Source: Hemibagrus wyckioides
Lineage: Eukaryota > Chordata > Actinopteri > Siluriformes > Bagridae
Reading direction: 5' to 3'
NCBI RefSeq assembly: GCF_019097595.1
Contig: NC_080734.1
Coordinates: 16,946,892-17,010,891, forward strand
Length of the DNA stretch: 64,000 nucleotides
Shown here: piece after piece, positions 24,740-37,533 of the stretch
Layout of the letters: each line of letters opens with the position of its first letter
How positions within the stretch are numbered: position 1 is the stretch's first letter
Made by a program: the position numbers and the translations under genes
The notes under the pieces: generated by a model
Told to the model about the DNA's origin: nothing
The model's database searches: none
What the model saw: only the letters and a program-made list of their open reading frames with translations

Positions 24740-24740
<1 letters not shown>
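23985..24740. other. Unassigned sequence
   Basis: No recognised feature. Confidence 0.45.

Positions 24741-24742
<2 letters not shown>

Positions 24743-24783
<41 letters not shown>
24743..24783. repeat. (CT)n microsatellite
   Basis: Perfect CT run of about 20 units. Confidence 0.95.
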
Positions 24784-24786
<3 letters not shown>

Positions 24787-24834
24787 TGTTCTCTGTAATT
24801 ACAGTAATTGTTTGGCCAGTTGCCAGGCAGCATA

Positions 24835-25095
24835 TGATTTGTGTGGTTTGCTCCAGACAGGGCAAGTGAGGACCACTGGGTTGGGGGCGATTGGAGCCCA
24901 TTCCACTCCCTGTATGGCCCAGCCAATCTGGTGCTGATATGGTTTCAAACTCCCATGGGAGGACACAGGTGGTACAGCCCAGACAGGCACGACTTGGACA
25001 TCCTCAGAATGTATCATTTACTGTGCAGTGGCCCCATGGGACATCTACAGTATAAAGCACATCTTTGGAGTAATATAGGCTACATGCCCAATATT
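24835..25095. repeat. Possible GGCCCA-rich dispersed repeat
   Basis: GC-richer block with repeated TGGCCC/CCCATGGG words (GTATGGCCCAGCCAATCTGG, ACTCCCATGGGAGGACACAG, GTGGCCCCATGGGACATC). The style resembles repeated fish elements built of CCCATATGGGCC-like words. No terminal repeats were found and no second copy is in the window. Confidence 0.3.
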
Positions 25096-25109
25096 TCTAA
25101 GGAGCATTC

Positions 25110-28100
25110 TCTGAATTAAAAGAAAATAGGTCTTGGTTTTCCTGGCTAAGATTGTTTTTACATGACTAACCAATACAGCAAACATACAGTATATATAAAA
25201 TCTAGTGCATAAAATTAACCAGCTACATTGGAGGCTCAGTACAAGAAGACTCTGTTTTATTCTTTTCAGTAATAAATATTTCTGGCAACATACATTAGAA
25301 AACACCTGGAAGGATCATCAGCATTTTCCTGACAGATGTGCTAACAACACAAACTCCCTACCACACTGATGACACATTGCAGGTTGCTTAAATGCTCACA
25401 GGTCCCTGATCAATCTGAGCTCTATCAATCTGCCCAGCTAACTCTGATGATCTCAGCACAGTTGAAGCAGTGTAGCTCTGATGAGTCAGAGTGTGATGAT
25501 CTCAGCACATCAGACCATAGGTGCAATCAAATTCAAGTGATGAAAAATAAAATTCTAAATTCTGTTGTCCCATGTAAACCTGTGGTTGCCAGCTAACATT
25601 TATAGCTCTAGTTTAACGCTATTATTTGTCAGGGATTGTCTTTTAAGTCTTGAAGATCCCCTGGTGCATGTGCCATTACCCCCTACAGAATCATGATATG
25701 ACAGTGATATAGCGTTTACTATAAATGCCTTATCCTTACCATAATGCGCTCTACATCTACTACATATATGGGTTTGAGACAGTCTCACACCATGTCAATG
25801 TTTCTGCCCTGAACAGATACAGTCTCCCTGACACGTCAGCTTGTGAAGCAGCCGGATTCTGCGAATGCATATACAGGCCAGATTGTTTCACTCGTTCCCA
25901 ATTTCTTACCAAGTGGGCCTCTCACAGTGTTTCAGATCACTTCCACATGTCCACAAATACAATAGCCTGAACTTAGGCCTGTTGATAAGTCCCCCTAGAG
26001 TGTTCAACTGGTTCAGTGGTTACTTGCAATGTTGGCAGAACAACTGAAATTGTTGGCCAGGTGGCATCCTTAAGCAACAGCCTGGCTTGTCAGCTAGACT
26101 CCTACATGCTTATGACATCTAAATGGACAGGATCTTGAAAGGTATCTGAGTGCCCACAACCTACCCAATGGATCAACCACAAAAGCTAAAGAGCTTCACA
26201 GCCCCACACAGCTACAAAGTCCCACAAAACCCTTGCTTATTAGGCAGTGACTGCACCAGACCAGTGGATTCTGGTGACACAGCTGTATTGGTATCAATTT
26301 CAATTCTGTCATCAACCCAGCTTTTGAGGCTTAAGCCCAATCCCATATATTAAGATATAAAGGTATATGGGACATAAGGGAAATGTCAGCATTGGATGAA
26401 GGCTTCAGGTGGGCCTCCAGCTTTCTCACACTCATTATGGTGCTTGGTCTCAGGGTGAACTGGAAAAGATCTATAATACCAAAGTAAACCACCACAGTGA
26501 AGCAAGATTCATTAGGAATGTTAGCCATCCCAGCATGTGGACGACATTATCATGCTTACCAGGTAATTTGGTTAGGCATCTCTAAGTGGTTCCGGCTCGT
26601 GCTAGAATGCTTAGACTGTTAACCACAGCTGCAACAGTGGGCACATTAGGGGTTGGTAGACTTAAGGTGAATGCTTCCTTGGGTGGATTTATGGTCATAG
26701 ATAAACGGAAAAATGTGGCTCCCCTGGCCAGTCTATTTGCACTTGTGGGCTTGTCCCCTTAGTACGGTAAGCAGACTGATGACCATGTCATGGATTTCCA
26801 GGTCCATGTATGTTCTCAGGTGCAAACTGTTCCAAATGTCATGCAATCAGTTAGCACTTTGCTTGGGGCACATAGCATTTATAGGTATTATAGGGATCTC
26901 TTATTTCTGTTGGCCTGAATATGGCACTGCACTTTTGCTGCATGCACTGGTGATTGGATTGTTCTGTAACAATCTTGTTGTGGAACCCAGGGAGAAGGCC
27001 AAAGACTGCACCATCTGAAATATTTGAATAAGCATGGAGTATTATATGTAAGTCAATTTCCCCTGCAAAAGTTGTGTTCAGCCCTGTAGAAAGCTTCTGT
27101 TAAGGTCACACCCAGGCTCCTCTTAGGCTCTGCTGCCAGACTTCACTGATGACATCGTTCCACCATCTGCCTTCATGGATGAAATCCTTGCTCCATGTGG
27201 ATGATATTGCCACCTTGTTCTTAGACCGAAGCTATGACTAATCATGAAAATTACTTAATTTCCCTTAATAAACATGCATAGTTCTTTCATTTGTGTCCTG
27301 CCTCTTACCTCACCTTAGAATCCAGGTGTTAAAACAAAATCCCAGACAGTTAGGAACACTGAAACAGAATTATAGTTATGTAAGTAATTGTGGTTCTGTG
27401 AACACTGGAAAACCACCAGGGTTCACTGTCACTTGAAACTGCTGTTGATCCTTTCGTGTAAGGTACTTATGGTAAGTACTGCATCTTTGTCATGGCATGA
27501 CAGAACACTGTCCCTGGCAGATATCCAGTAACTATAGACCCACAGTCACATACATAATTAGCATTTAGCAGCACACTTTCTAAGGTGTTACGACTCTAGA
27601 CAGTTTAGCTCAAAGAACATTCAGTCTATTACATATTCTGGTTTTTCTGCATTTTTTATTTTTTACTTGAAAAGTTACTAAGACTAAAGTTTTTTTTTAA
27701 TAAAGTTTATTAAATGGCATTCATTGCATTCTGTTTTAATTTTTTGAAGAAGATTATTGTCAAAGTTGATGTGTTTTCTTTATATTAGCAGTATAATAAA
27801 TATAGTATATTTCCATAGTAATGAATATTTCCAGAAATAGGCATGCACTTCACCTGCCTGGCAGATATTTATTCCAATAATAGTTTCAAAAAATACCATT
27901 GAAATGTTTTATTGTAGTTTGTGGTTCTTAGGTGAAAAATATATGTTTTTAAAGATGTTTTAGGAAAATCAGTCATTTAAACCAAATAAAGAGTTTAAAA
28001 AAGGCGCAAGGGTTAAACATCCGAGTGGTTGAAGCAGTCATAAATGTTTAGATCTGTGATTACAAGACTGCAGTGGTTTCTGAGAAATATTCACCTGGTT

Positions 28101-28870
28101 ACTGCACAATGATTAATGAAATTGCTGATAGATGAATTCTTTGTGCCTCTGCATGTCATCATCTGTTTACCCATATTTCCTCTGTGTCCTTCTGGTGGCC
28201 TTGGATGCTCTACAGAATAATAAAAGAGTCACTTAAGACAGACTTTAACACTAAGCCTTTCTTTCTTACACGCAAACAATGAGTAGCATCCTTATTTCTG
28301 AATTTTCCGCTTATATTTCCTGGCATGTTCGTATCACAGAAATAATATCTCTTTTTCCTTCAATCTTTTGTAAATGTCGGCACAGCGGTTCAACGTGCCA
28401 TACAACTGAAAGGCAACGTAATCCATGCTACAGTATCCGACTGAATCTAAGTCGCACTTAGAATAAAAGACAACAATAATAGCATATTAAAACTAAACAG
28501 TAAAACTGTTTAAAATGAACATTTTCACATTCATAACACATTTTCTTCATGACTGGTCAAATATTCTCATTTACCAATAAATTTCTTTTAATTATTTAAC
28601 ATGCAATTTAGCCATATATGCCATTTGAAATGCATTTGGAGGAATCATTAATAAATAATCTAATAATGAAAACAAGCAGCCTTCTGTTTTACCACCCTTA
28701 GAATGGTTGAACTTTTGCCATTTGATCACTTTTGTGGACTGTGTTCAGTTAAATGAAGATCATCTTCCATAAAAGAAATGTTGGCAGATAAAAGAGTAGC
28801 CTGTCATTTTCACAGGACAGAATGAATGGCTGAGTGATAGTTAATTTAAAGTTGTGTGTGTATGTGTGAG
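25110..28870. other. Long unassigned stretch
   Basis: 3.7 kb without microsatellite or recognised element. Openings at 25725-25970, 26150-26353 and 26713-27018 lack recognisable domains; the last has a hydrophobic run that I cannot assign. An old, unrecognisable retroelement between 25.7 and 27.2 kb is possible. Confidence 0.4.
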
Positions 28871-28874
28871 TGTT

Positions 28875-28898
28875 AGAGAGAGAGAGAGAGAGAGAGAG
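28875..28898. repeat. (GA)n microsatellite
   Basis: GA run preceded by TGTGTGTGTATGTGTGAG. Confidence 0.9.
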
Positions 28899-28899
28899 C

Positions 28900-29210
28900 A
28901 TGTTAGGTTTGGTCTATGGTGAATGGCCTGATTCTGTCTGTCTGGCTGGGCCAGGCTTTGAATAACAGCACTCTACATTATTGATGTGTGGTGATGTGAG
29001 ACTGCTTTGGGAACGCTACACTCTCTGAGCTTTGGTAATTAGCAGAAACCTGCTGGCCTGCTTCTACTGGCTTTGTGTCTGCTTTACTTGGGTGGTGTGG
29101 TTTACACACCCAATCACTAAAGCCAGGCACCAGCACCAGCCAGCCATGCTGCTTGGTGCACATTTAGAGTAGAATAGGTGTCAAATCATTAATTAAATAG
29201 TGAATATAAC
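28900..29210. other. Unassigned sequence
   Basis: No recognised feature. Confidence 0.4.
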
Positions 29211-29214
29211 TAGA

Positions 29215-29290
29215 ATTACATTTACATTTCTGGCATTTGGCAGATGCTCTTATCTAGAACGACGTACGAAAGTGCTTTAAAGTCTCTATC
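29215..29290 (-). mobile_element. tRNA-type SINE tail fragment
   Basis: The reverse complement contains GTCGTTCTAGATAAGAGCAT, then CTGCCAAATGCCAGAAATGT and AAATGTAATTC. This is the widespread fish SINE/LINE-derived tail of the GTCGCTCTGGATAAG type. The head is missing. Confidence 0.75.
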
Positions 29291-29294
29291 AAAG

Positions 29295-30900
29295 AATATA
29301 TTAACAATAGGTCACAGACTTATAAAACTGAGGGTTTTTTATTTATTTATTTTAATATATACATAAAACATATAACAATACATAAAAACAGGGAGAAATA
29401 AGAGCTAGTTTCTAAGATAACATACTTGTCCTATTTACCGTATACTATACCTCGTATTTTGTAAGATTTATTTTAGTAAACAATATCGCCACAATGGAAA
29501 TTATAATATTGCTTGCCCCAAAATGTTTTACTATGTGACTCTTTAATGCTTCTTTATTTATTTCTTTGAACAGCTTTCAAATATGCAATACAGTGTTAAG
29601 TGTTTAGTCAGTATAAACGATGCACCTGAACGAGGCCTTTTTTTATTTTTATTTCTATTTTTTTTGCCATGCCGAATTAAAACCCAGAAACCCAAGGCGT
29701 CCAACTGGAAAAACAGCTCATGTTAGCCTATGGAAAGTGTTCTCACTCTGTGTGTATATTTTTGTCTCTAAGACTAAGAGAGTACTGTAATTCAGAAAGG
29801 GTCATTAAGTCAATCAACAGTGAGGGTAATTACTACAGTCTCCATTACCATACTGTTTGCCCACATCAACTTATTTCTAAAAATAGAGCCGTGTGCAGTG
29901 TGACTTGGTGCTGTTGTGAAAGAAAGATTTAACACATGGATCCTAGTGAAAATAAACTGTACAGGAAAAAATATTAAGCACAAAATTCATTTACTAAAAC
30001 TCATTAGGGAGTACAGTCTCAAAACAATACTTTTTTTTTTCTTTAAAGCAAACCTTTAAAACAATTTACTGTAAATGCAAAAATCCAAAAACAAACAGCC
30101 CCAGAAACCCCAGCCTCCTACAAATCTGCATACCACTTTCAGTAAGTGTCAACCAATCAAGCATGAACACTTACCACAAGTGGGATGGGTCTATTGAAAG
30201 GATTTACCCAGTGTGCTCTAGTGATTCCTGAGAGAGGTCTGGAAAAGATCAGAGTTCTTGAGCATCGGTATACTCTGTACATCATTTACAGTTCCCAGAA
30301 GCAGTAATCAACTTGCATCTTCATGGAGGATTTATATTAAACTGGGTATTAGTTTAACAGGGTAATGGAGCTGCCAGATTTTTAGTGTCTCAGGTTGCAT
30401 TTTATGAAAGATCTGTATGTCGTTATGACTTTGGCCTATTTACTCTCAAACATCACGCCTGGGGGAAACCCTTAATGTTTATTCAATACTCTCATCACTT
30501 TCCTCAAATAATTATAACAGGCATAAGAACACTTCTGATCCCTGATAGCAATGCTACAGTAAGATATCGCATTTGTAATCATGGAGAAGATCATTATACT
30601 GTGGCTTAACAAAATGAGACACCACCAGCAATGTCTTGTGACTGATACTGTAACATTCTGATACAACATTTATATTTATATATATATTTATATATATATT
30701 TTCAACACACTAGTCCTAGTCACATTCAGTATAATGTACATATTAATCTTGGATATTTGAAAGCACATTTGAACCGGAGTAAAATGTATATTATTAGGCC
30801 TAGGGTGTTGTTAAAAAGATTTTTATAATGATATGGAGTGCACATTTATAAATTAAGATAGACTCTTCAACTAATCTGCTTTTCCCTAATGTACTGAAAT
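29295..30900. other. Unassigned AT-rich sequence
   Basis: Contains T runs near 29639-29665 and 30030-30040 and a TATATATTTA tract at 30672-30700. No gene recognised. Confidence 0.4.
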
Positions 30901-31039
30901 CTTAGAGTTAATGACAGGCTATCTGGAACACGCTCAGCTGCCGCATCTTATTAGCCATGGCAATCACAGATACAGTGACAGTTGCTATGCCCCCTCCCAT
31001 CTTGGCTTGGGTTACTGGGAAGCCAGCTTTAGAAGAAGA

Positions 31040-31345
31040 GCATGGTTCCAGGCAGTCATGTGACCATGCTGTGGCGGGACCTCCCAACGGTCACATGATA
31101 TGCTAGCTTTGCTGAATCATGGTACCATCATTCAAGGGTTGACCGTGAATCAGAGGAGAGGAGTGGGCCAGGAATGAAAAGGAGGGAGAGAGGAAGGGCT
31201 ATCTGTCCAGCACTAATATAAGGGAAACCACCTGACTTGCTGGCATTTTCTCTATCCTTCCTTCTGCCACTTCTTTCACTTTCCCTTTCTCTTTTGTCCT
31301 GCCCTCCATGGAATTTGCCTTAGCTGACCTATCTGATAATAAATA
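31040..31345 (+). promoter_or_regulatory. Candidate promoter-like or solo-LTR-like block
   Basis: Two E-box motifs of the TCATGTGA/TCACATGA type lie 25 bp apart (31054-31063 GTCATGTGAC; 31089-31099 GGTCACATGAT), around a GGCGGGACC segment. A TATA-like ATATAAGG follows at 31217-31224 and an AATAAA signal at about 31338. Motif order suits either a promoter/enhancer or a solo LTR (U3, TATA, polyadenylation signal). No LTR end repeats or downstream coding exon were found, so this is a hypothesis. Confidence 0.3.
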
Positions 31346-31379
31346 ATTCAAATATATGAAAGCATATACGTATACATGT

Positions 31380-31431
31380 ATGTGTCTGTGTGTGCGTGTG
31401 TATGTGTGTGTGTAGGTGTGTGCGTGTGTAT
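31380..31431. repeat. Imperfect (TG)n microsatellite
   Basis: TG units interrupted by C, A and AGG. Confidence 0.85.
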
Positions 31432-31439
31432 GAGGTGCG

Positions 31440-31825
31440 ACTGACCAAAAAGAGATGCCTGTATATCGTCTGGGTCATGTGGGAGTAAATCAGGGGCTTT
31501 TTGCTGTACTTTATAACATTGCAGCTCCAGAGTGGTCTAAATTTTCCCCACCACCTGATGAACACAATGGTGGTAGTTTTTACTTAAAAAGAAATACTGA
31601 ACATTATGGTTCAGTCATGCTGACTTTGATGTGAATGTAACATTTATTCATTTCTCTAGTGAATAGAATGAATCGTATGGTATTGCAGCTACCTGTATTA
31701 GTAAGTTGTATTTTATTAGTAGTTTTATTATATTATTGTATATTTTATGGTTCTGAAAAATCTTGATGAATCCATGAAACCAGTTTCTGTGAATTCAAAC
31801 CTGTTTACAACATTTTTTAATAGTA
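31440..31825. other. Unassigned sequence
   Basis: No recognised feature. Confidence 0.4.
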
Positions 31826-31829
31826 CATA

Positions 31830-31830
<1 letters not shown>

Positions 31831-31899
<69 letters not shown>

Positions 31900-31900
31900 T
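31831..31900. repeat. (TTA)n microsatellite
   Basis: About 23 perfect trinucleotide units. Confidence 0.97.
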
Positions 31901-31904
31901 TCAT

Positions 31905-33100
31905 CCAAGTGGAAATTTTTCTAAACAATAACAATAATTATAACCTTCCCAGATCCTGTGAATCTTCCATTTGGTATGTAGTTATGTTTAAAGATAATAC
32001 ACTTCATGGTGGTGTGATGAACCTCACTACACGCACTACACGTATCGGCTGAGACACGATCCGACTGTCTGGATGTTTTACTACTCAGATTAAGTAGCTT
32101 TCACAGATAACAATCTGGAATTACAATAATGTAGGGATGTGGAAATGACTAATCTGAGCATAAGCAAACACTGTTGTATTACTCTAATACTATAAGTAAC
32201 AGTCACCTCAAGCTAAATATATACACACACACAAGAAGAGACCACTGCACCTCATAGCCACAAACCCCATGTGCTACATCTGAAACCTATCAGGAGAAGA
32301 TAAGTCTAAAGCCAACAAGTCACTCCTTTCCAAAAAGCCATGCACACATTCATCTCCCTGATGTAACTAGCTGACTCGCTCACCATACAAAGTTCCATTT
32401 TGGTTTCAGAGAAATCAAAACATGGTTTTATTTAATGGACTAGCTAATGGACATTATTTTTATCTGTTAAAATATTAACAGATAATTTATTTGTCGCCCC
32501 TGTTAGTAACCACACCTTGTCTTATAAATCTCGTTATCTTTAGCTTAGTAAAATCATTTCTTTATTTTTCACCGTTTATCACTTCATCTACGTGAAGTAA
32601 AACCCCGCAAACATGTACATGAATGATCAGCAAACACAAACTCCAAATCTTCTCTAACTATCAGTGTTCATAGTATATTTCCCTGCACTACAGTGTGGGC
32701 TTTTGCCTGGAACTAAACCCTGCATTACACTAGTAACTGATGACATTTAAAGTGTTCTCAAGTCGTATAACTGAATGTACTTTCCAATACTAACCACAAA
32801 GCACAGTGACTACGGCTAGAACCTCACCATCGTTAGTGTGCTCACTACAAGAGGTATGTGGCTACGCTACTTTACAATGAATAAAGCAAAAATGCAGAGT
32901 CTTTTGTACAAAAATGGCTAAAACATTGCTGTGAGTTTGTTCTTAGGCTTCAGAGCTTACTAGATTTTGTAATGGATGTAATTAGAGGTAGGGATTGTGT
33001 TAGTTATGGTGAAGGCCACTGGTGAGCTAGTGGACGATGAGCCTTAGCCTTCGTTGAAACTGCAAGTGTCATGCATATCTTCACCGACAATGACTGATAT
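31905..33100. other. Unassigned sequence
   Basis: No recognised feature. Confidence 0.45.
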
Positions 33101-33101
33101 G

Positions 33102-33116
33102 CTTCTTCTTCTTCTT
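33102..33116. repeat. Short (CTT)n
   Basis: Five CTT units. Confidence 0.6.
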
Positions 33117-33228
33117 TTTAAATTGTTAAAGCAGAGTACATAGAAATTGTTCAGTGGCACAAACACTTTCAAAGGCATCACTTTTTCTCTTTTTCTCCCC
33201 AGTAGTTCCCATCCCAACATAATATCTT

Positions 33229-33265
33229 TAAACAAACAAACAAACAAATACATAAATAAATAAAA
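33229..33265. repeat. (AAAC)n / (AAAT)n tract
   Basis: Five AAAC-type units grade into AAAT-type units. Confidence 0.85.
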
Positions 33266-33299
33266 TAGAATAAAAAAGGGGGTGGGGTAAGAGGGGTCT

Positions 33300-33660
33300 C
33301 TATGTACTTCAAACATGGAGGAGTAGACTATTCTCAAAGTAAGCCATTAAAGGGTCCCAAATTCTGTAAAAAACAATTCTCGGTTGATCCCCTAAGGAAA
33401 TATTTATTTTTTTTCCCATTTTTAAGAATTAGATCAGCCCAGCTGGATCCAACTACCTTGCACTTCACCGTAGACAAGTGTTGGAAACATGAAGAATTTG
33501 TATTTTTGATTTGCCATTTTGGATATAAGTTAATATTTAAAATGACTAAACCAATGTAGTCAAGTGAAAGGATGAGGAGAATCAGGTTTGCTGGATTAAG
33601 CACTCTTGTATACTGCTGCAGTCTGCTGAAATCACCATGCTGTGACTCAGAGCTCTGCTG
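33300..33660 (-). other. Possible decayed LINE segment
   Basis: A 109-codon minus-strand opening runs at 33334-33663. The DNA reminds me of antisense L1-like fish repeats (Lys-rich C-terminal part, short hydrophobic N-terminal part). I cannot point to a catalytic motif. It may be unique sequence with a chance opening. Confidence 0.2.
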
Positions 33661-33664
33661 CATT

Positions 33665-34740
33665 AGCTGATCTCAGACCTGTGCTGATGTCATCAATCTG
33701 CCTGAGTTGGGCTGAATTAGAGACATAAGACTGATCCTGGAGGTGCAACGATGTGATGTGATGAACCTGCAATGAGTCATCTAGGGGCTGTATTCACACA
33801 TCATCGACAAGAGGGATGAGTTAAAGAGCAGCCACCCCACCCCAAACACTGAGAATTTCATATCACACAGGTGCCTTCTACAGATCACTGGCTTGTAGCA
33901 TTAAATTGGAAATTCCAGACAAATGGTAAATGAGGCTTGTTAAAACCTAAAAAATCCATACTAAAAACACTAATGAAGTTGAAAACTTTTGACCTCTTTA
34001 ACTGTAAAATATTTTCCACTGACTTCCTCAGTACAGATTTAGATCACAAACTTACTTCAGCCTTTAGGCTCATTATATAAATGTGTACAGTAGATCATTT
34101 TTGCCTTATTTATTGGAGCCAGCAAACGTCGTATTCCTGTACCTGACCTAGTCTTTGAATCCTTGAATCTATCTCACATACTCAAGGAAATACTCTTGGC
34201 CTTATGTAAAATCAGGGCCAGCTGATGATTAGACTGTGTTTATGCTTGCAGCCTGTAATATAAGAAGGCCATGAGTGCAATTTCCATCCATGAAGAAAAA
34301 AAAAAAACCCTCATGATTGGTTGATTCCACAATCACTTGCTCATAAAGTCGGTGGTTACTTGGACAGTCTTCTTTCCAGCTTCTGAAGGCTTAACCAATG
34401 AGTAAGCTAGCTTGGCTGCATCTTATCCAGACTCCATGTTAAAATCCTGATTGGATGATTTCCTTTTTTTGCTGTTTCAAGACATTAACCATTTTATTTC
34501 CAAACAAAACTAAACAATGAAAATACTGCTACAGTGCTTAAGTTAAATAAAATAATAATAATGATTTTAAGAAATATAAAATGTGAATTTAAAAAAATGA
34601 AAGCTTTAAGATGTCATTTAAGCCTTTCATGAAGCCTAGGAATGCTGTGAGACTTGGGACTATCCCTGTGTCATGGATACAGTGAAATTAGGTGAAGAAT
34701 TCTTCTGAATCATTATGAACAAAAGTCATGGAGTGGAGCT
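33665..34740. other. Unassigned sequence
   Basis: No recognised gene or repeat apart from an A run near 34294. Confidence 0.45.
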
Positions 34741-34741
34741 G

Positions 34742-34743
<2 letters not shown>

Positions 34744-34774
<31 letters not shown>

Positions 34775-34899
34775 GACACACACACAAACACACACACACA
34801 AAAACAAACAAACAAAGAAGCACACACTTACTCACTCTCTCTTTCTCTCTCTCTCTCTCTTGCACTCTCTGTCACACACACACACACACACACACACAC
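34744..34899. repeat. Compound (CA)n / (CT)n / (CA)n tract
   Basis: CA arrays at both ends flank an AAAC-rich spacer and a CT array (about 34830-34860). The clean right CA run is 34873-34899. Confidence 0.92.
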
Positions 34900-35182
34900 T
34901 CCTTTTCATAAATCTTATCTTCATATTCTAATAACCGATCTAGCTCCACACCCTAAAAAACTGTTTTGCTCAATGTGTTGTCCCGATATCTGAAACTAGA
35001 TAAATTTACTCTTTATAAAGATTAGCACTGGCAGTCACAGAAATATGCATAGCCACACCTCTCCCCCATCTTTATATTTCCAGTACTTTCTGACCTCTCC
35101 TAAATGCTCAGTTTCTCTAGAGTGGCTCAGAAGTGACTAGAGTGGCCAAAACCCCAGAGTAATAAATGCTGCAATGATAAAT

Positions 35183-35203
35183 GTGTGTGGTGTGTGTGTG
35201 TGT
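35183..35203. repeat. Short (TG)n
   Basis: TG run with a GGTG interruption. Confidence 0.7.
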
Positions 35204-35384
35204 TTCATGAGTAAAAAAAAAAAAAGAGAGAGAGAACGAGGGATGAAAAGGCAGTCAGAGTTAAGAGACATCAGAAAGAGTATCAGATATGTTTATTTTA
35301 AAAAGGGGGGCATGTTACATGCCAGAATGGAGTGACAAGTTGACAGTAAGCAGAGATCCCATTCACACTCCTACCATGCCATAA

Positions 35385-35443
35385 CTCTCTCTCTCTCTCA
35401 CTGTCTTTGTCTCTCTCTCTCTGTCACACACACACACACACAC
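35385..35443. repeat. Compound (CT)n / (CA)n tract
   Basis: Interrupted CT run followed by a CA run (35424-35443). Confidence 0.9.
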
Positions 35444-35444
35444 T

Positions 35445-36285
35445 TAAAAAATAGAGGTGAACTAAGCACTCACAATCTGTTCTTGCTCTTTCTGAAACAC
35501 TCACAAACATCATCATTTCATGTTTCATTTCATCGCTCTACTTATTCTCGGATTTGTTTTCAGATGTATAGATAACATCAGAGACATGTCATTCCTCTTC
35601 TTCCTTCACATCTTTCAGGAATTTGACCATGGGCCATGTTGACATGGCAAACAAAAACACAGGAAAGTACTGTAGTTTTCCGTGCCCCTTCTCTGCTGTG
35701 GATTACTACACAAGTTATAGCTTAGTGTCGGAAAACTCCTTTAACAGTAATGGAAGGCAATCAGATAATACTGTTTCACAACTCCATACTCAGACAGAGA
35801 ACAACGATAACCTTCTCGTGCAGTCTTAAGATGTGAAAGAAGTGCAGTTTGTTGTTTTCTTTTTCTTTTTCTTTTCCCTGGAAGTCAAATACGGCACAGA
35901 AGATTATGCATACACCACACCAAAGCTACCTCAAACACCTTCTAAGTGGCATTGCTTATCTGATATACACAGCTTACTTCTCATTTTAATGTAAGGAAGT
36001 GATGTTTGCATGTTCAGGTACATAAACAACAAAACAATAAAGAATTAAAAGTAGCTTAAATATTCCTAAACATCTCTCTGAAGCAAAACCACAGTGAAAT
36101 GAAAGACATTTGTTTGGGCCATAATGAGTGGTCTGTTCCCTTTGATTTCAGTGCCAGTGTTTAACATTCAGAGACCTAAATACAGGATTCAGGACATAAT
36201 TTATATTTATCTATTCGGTATACTAACATGTTTTTAAGTTTTTAAGGTCTTACTAGCTGGATAAATGTTTTAAGTACTCCTAGAC
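35445..36285. other. Unassigned sequence
   Basis: Contains a TTTCTTTTTC pyrimidine tract near 35855-35877. No gene recognised. Confidence 0.4.
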
Positions 36286-36286
36286 T

Positions 36287-36289
<3 letters not shown>

Positions 36290-36333
<44 letters not shown>
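36290..36333. repeat. (GA)n microsatellite
   Basis: GA run with one AAA interruption, followed by two GAGAGTCT units. Confidence 0.92.
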
Positions 36334-36334
<1 letters not shown>

Positions 36335-36888
36335 CTGAGAGAGTCTGAGACTCCCCCATTCACCTACCCATTACTCAAATCCAGCCCCAGACAGGAACAG
36401 GGCTCTTTGTGGGCAAGAGGTCTGGAAATTATGCATTTCATGACACAGACCGAAATCCACATTAACCCCTCATACCAACATTAACCAGACTTCAGCTCTT
36501 TACAAGACTGTCATTCTCACTCACTCACCGCCAACACACAATCACTTATGATCATACCATAACAATCAAAACTATCCTGCTCATCGTTAATGCCTTAACA
36601 CTGAGATTCTGCAGCTAAAAAGACTTCTGGCTACCACGTCATGCTTTAATAGCTGGCATATTGAGCCAGTGAAGTTTTTTCACAACATCACAAACTGAGC
36701 TCATGCATCACTTTAGCAGAACTAGTTTTATTCCAGGAAGTCCTGTGCAAGTCCTTGATTTAATTGGAAAACTGTGACTGCTGCTGCTGCGCCATGTTAT
36801 CAAATTTGACCCAAATACCATACTGTATCTTTTGGAATGAGTCTTCCAAGAGGAGTTAACCACTTAAAATGTTTTGAGTTCACGGGTA

Positions 36889-37110
36889 CTTTGAAAATAT
36901 GACCTTTAATGAACTGTGTGGAATTGTGTAGCCTAGGTAATGAGAAAGTGTCCATATTAAAAAGTTAGAACCATTAATACACGACTGCTGTGTTAGAAAC
37001 CCCTTCCCTTAAGGTATCATGCTGATCATTTTAGCATTTTGCACAGACTAGCAGTATGCAGAACGGTGGGGCAGCTGCTACAGTCTTTGGCAGAACACTA
37101 TGAGACAGAC
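36889..37110 (+). repeat. Local direct duplication, copy 1
   Basis: Three blocks recur in the same order and at similar spacing at 37429-37704: an AAAATATGACCTTTAATGAA block, a CTTAAGGTATCATGCTGATC block, and a CAGCTGCTACAGTCTTTGGC block followed by GAGACAGAC. The copies differ at many positions, and copy 2 holds a GA expansion. Confidence 0.6.
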
Positions 37111-37299
37111 TACTGCCCTACTATTTAAGCAATACTGAAAAGTGGTGCGGCTAGATGTCTGGACGTTGTACATTTTGTGGACAAAAATGGACTCACCCTG
37201 AGACATTATCCAGACTTTCTTCAAACGACTGCTATTCTTATTCTGTCTCTCTATCCATCTATTGCCACCTCTCCCCATCCCCTACTCTTACTCTCACTT

Positions 37300-37327
37300 T
37301 CTCTCTCTCTCTCTCTCTCTCTCTCTA
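37300..37327. repeat. (CT)n microsatellite
   Basis: Perfect CT run. Confidence 0.92.
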
Positions 37328-37428
37328 CGGTCACATGCTTGGCTAAATATACAGCTATAGTAGTAGATTCAATGTTACAAAGAATCCTGTTACATTCTCA
37401 TTAGCAATAAATAAGGAAGAAAAGATCA

Positions 37429-37498
37429 TGTTTTAAAAATATGACATGACCTTCAATGAACTCTGAGCAGCAATGGGTGGAATACCCTGGGCACAGAA

Positions 37499-37533
<35 letters not shown>

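Noticed and set aside
26713..27018. 101-codon hydrophobic frame, possible membrane protein or retroelement
   Set aside because: I tried to read DIRS- or retrovirus-like motifs in this area and could not find a catalytic signature.
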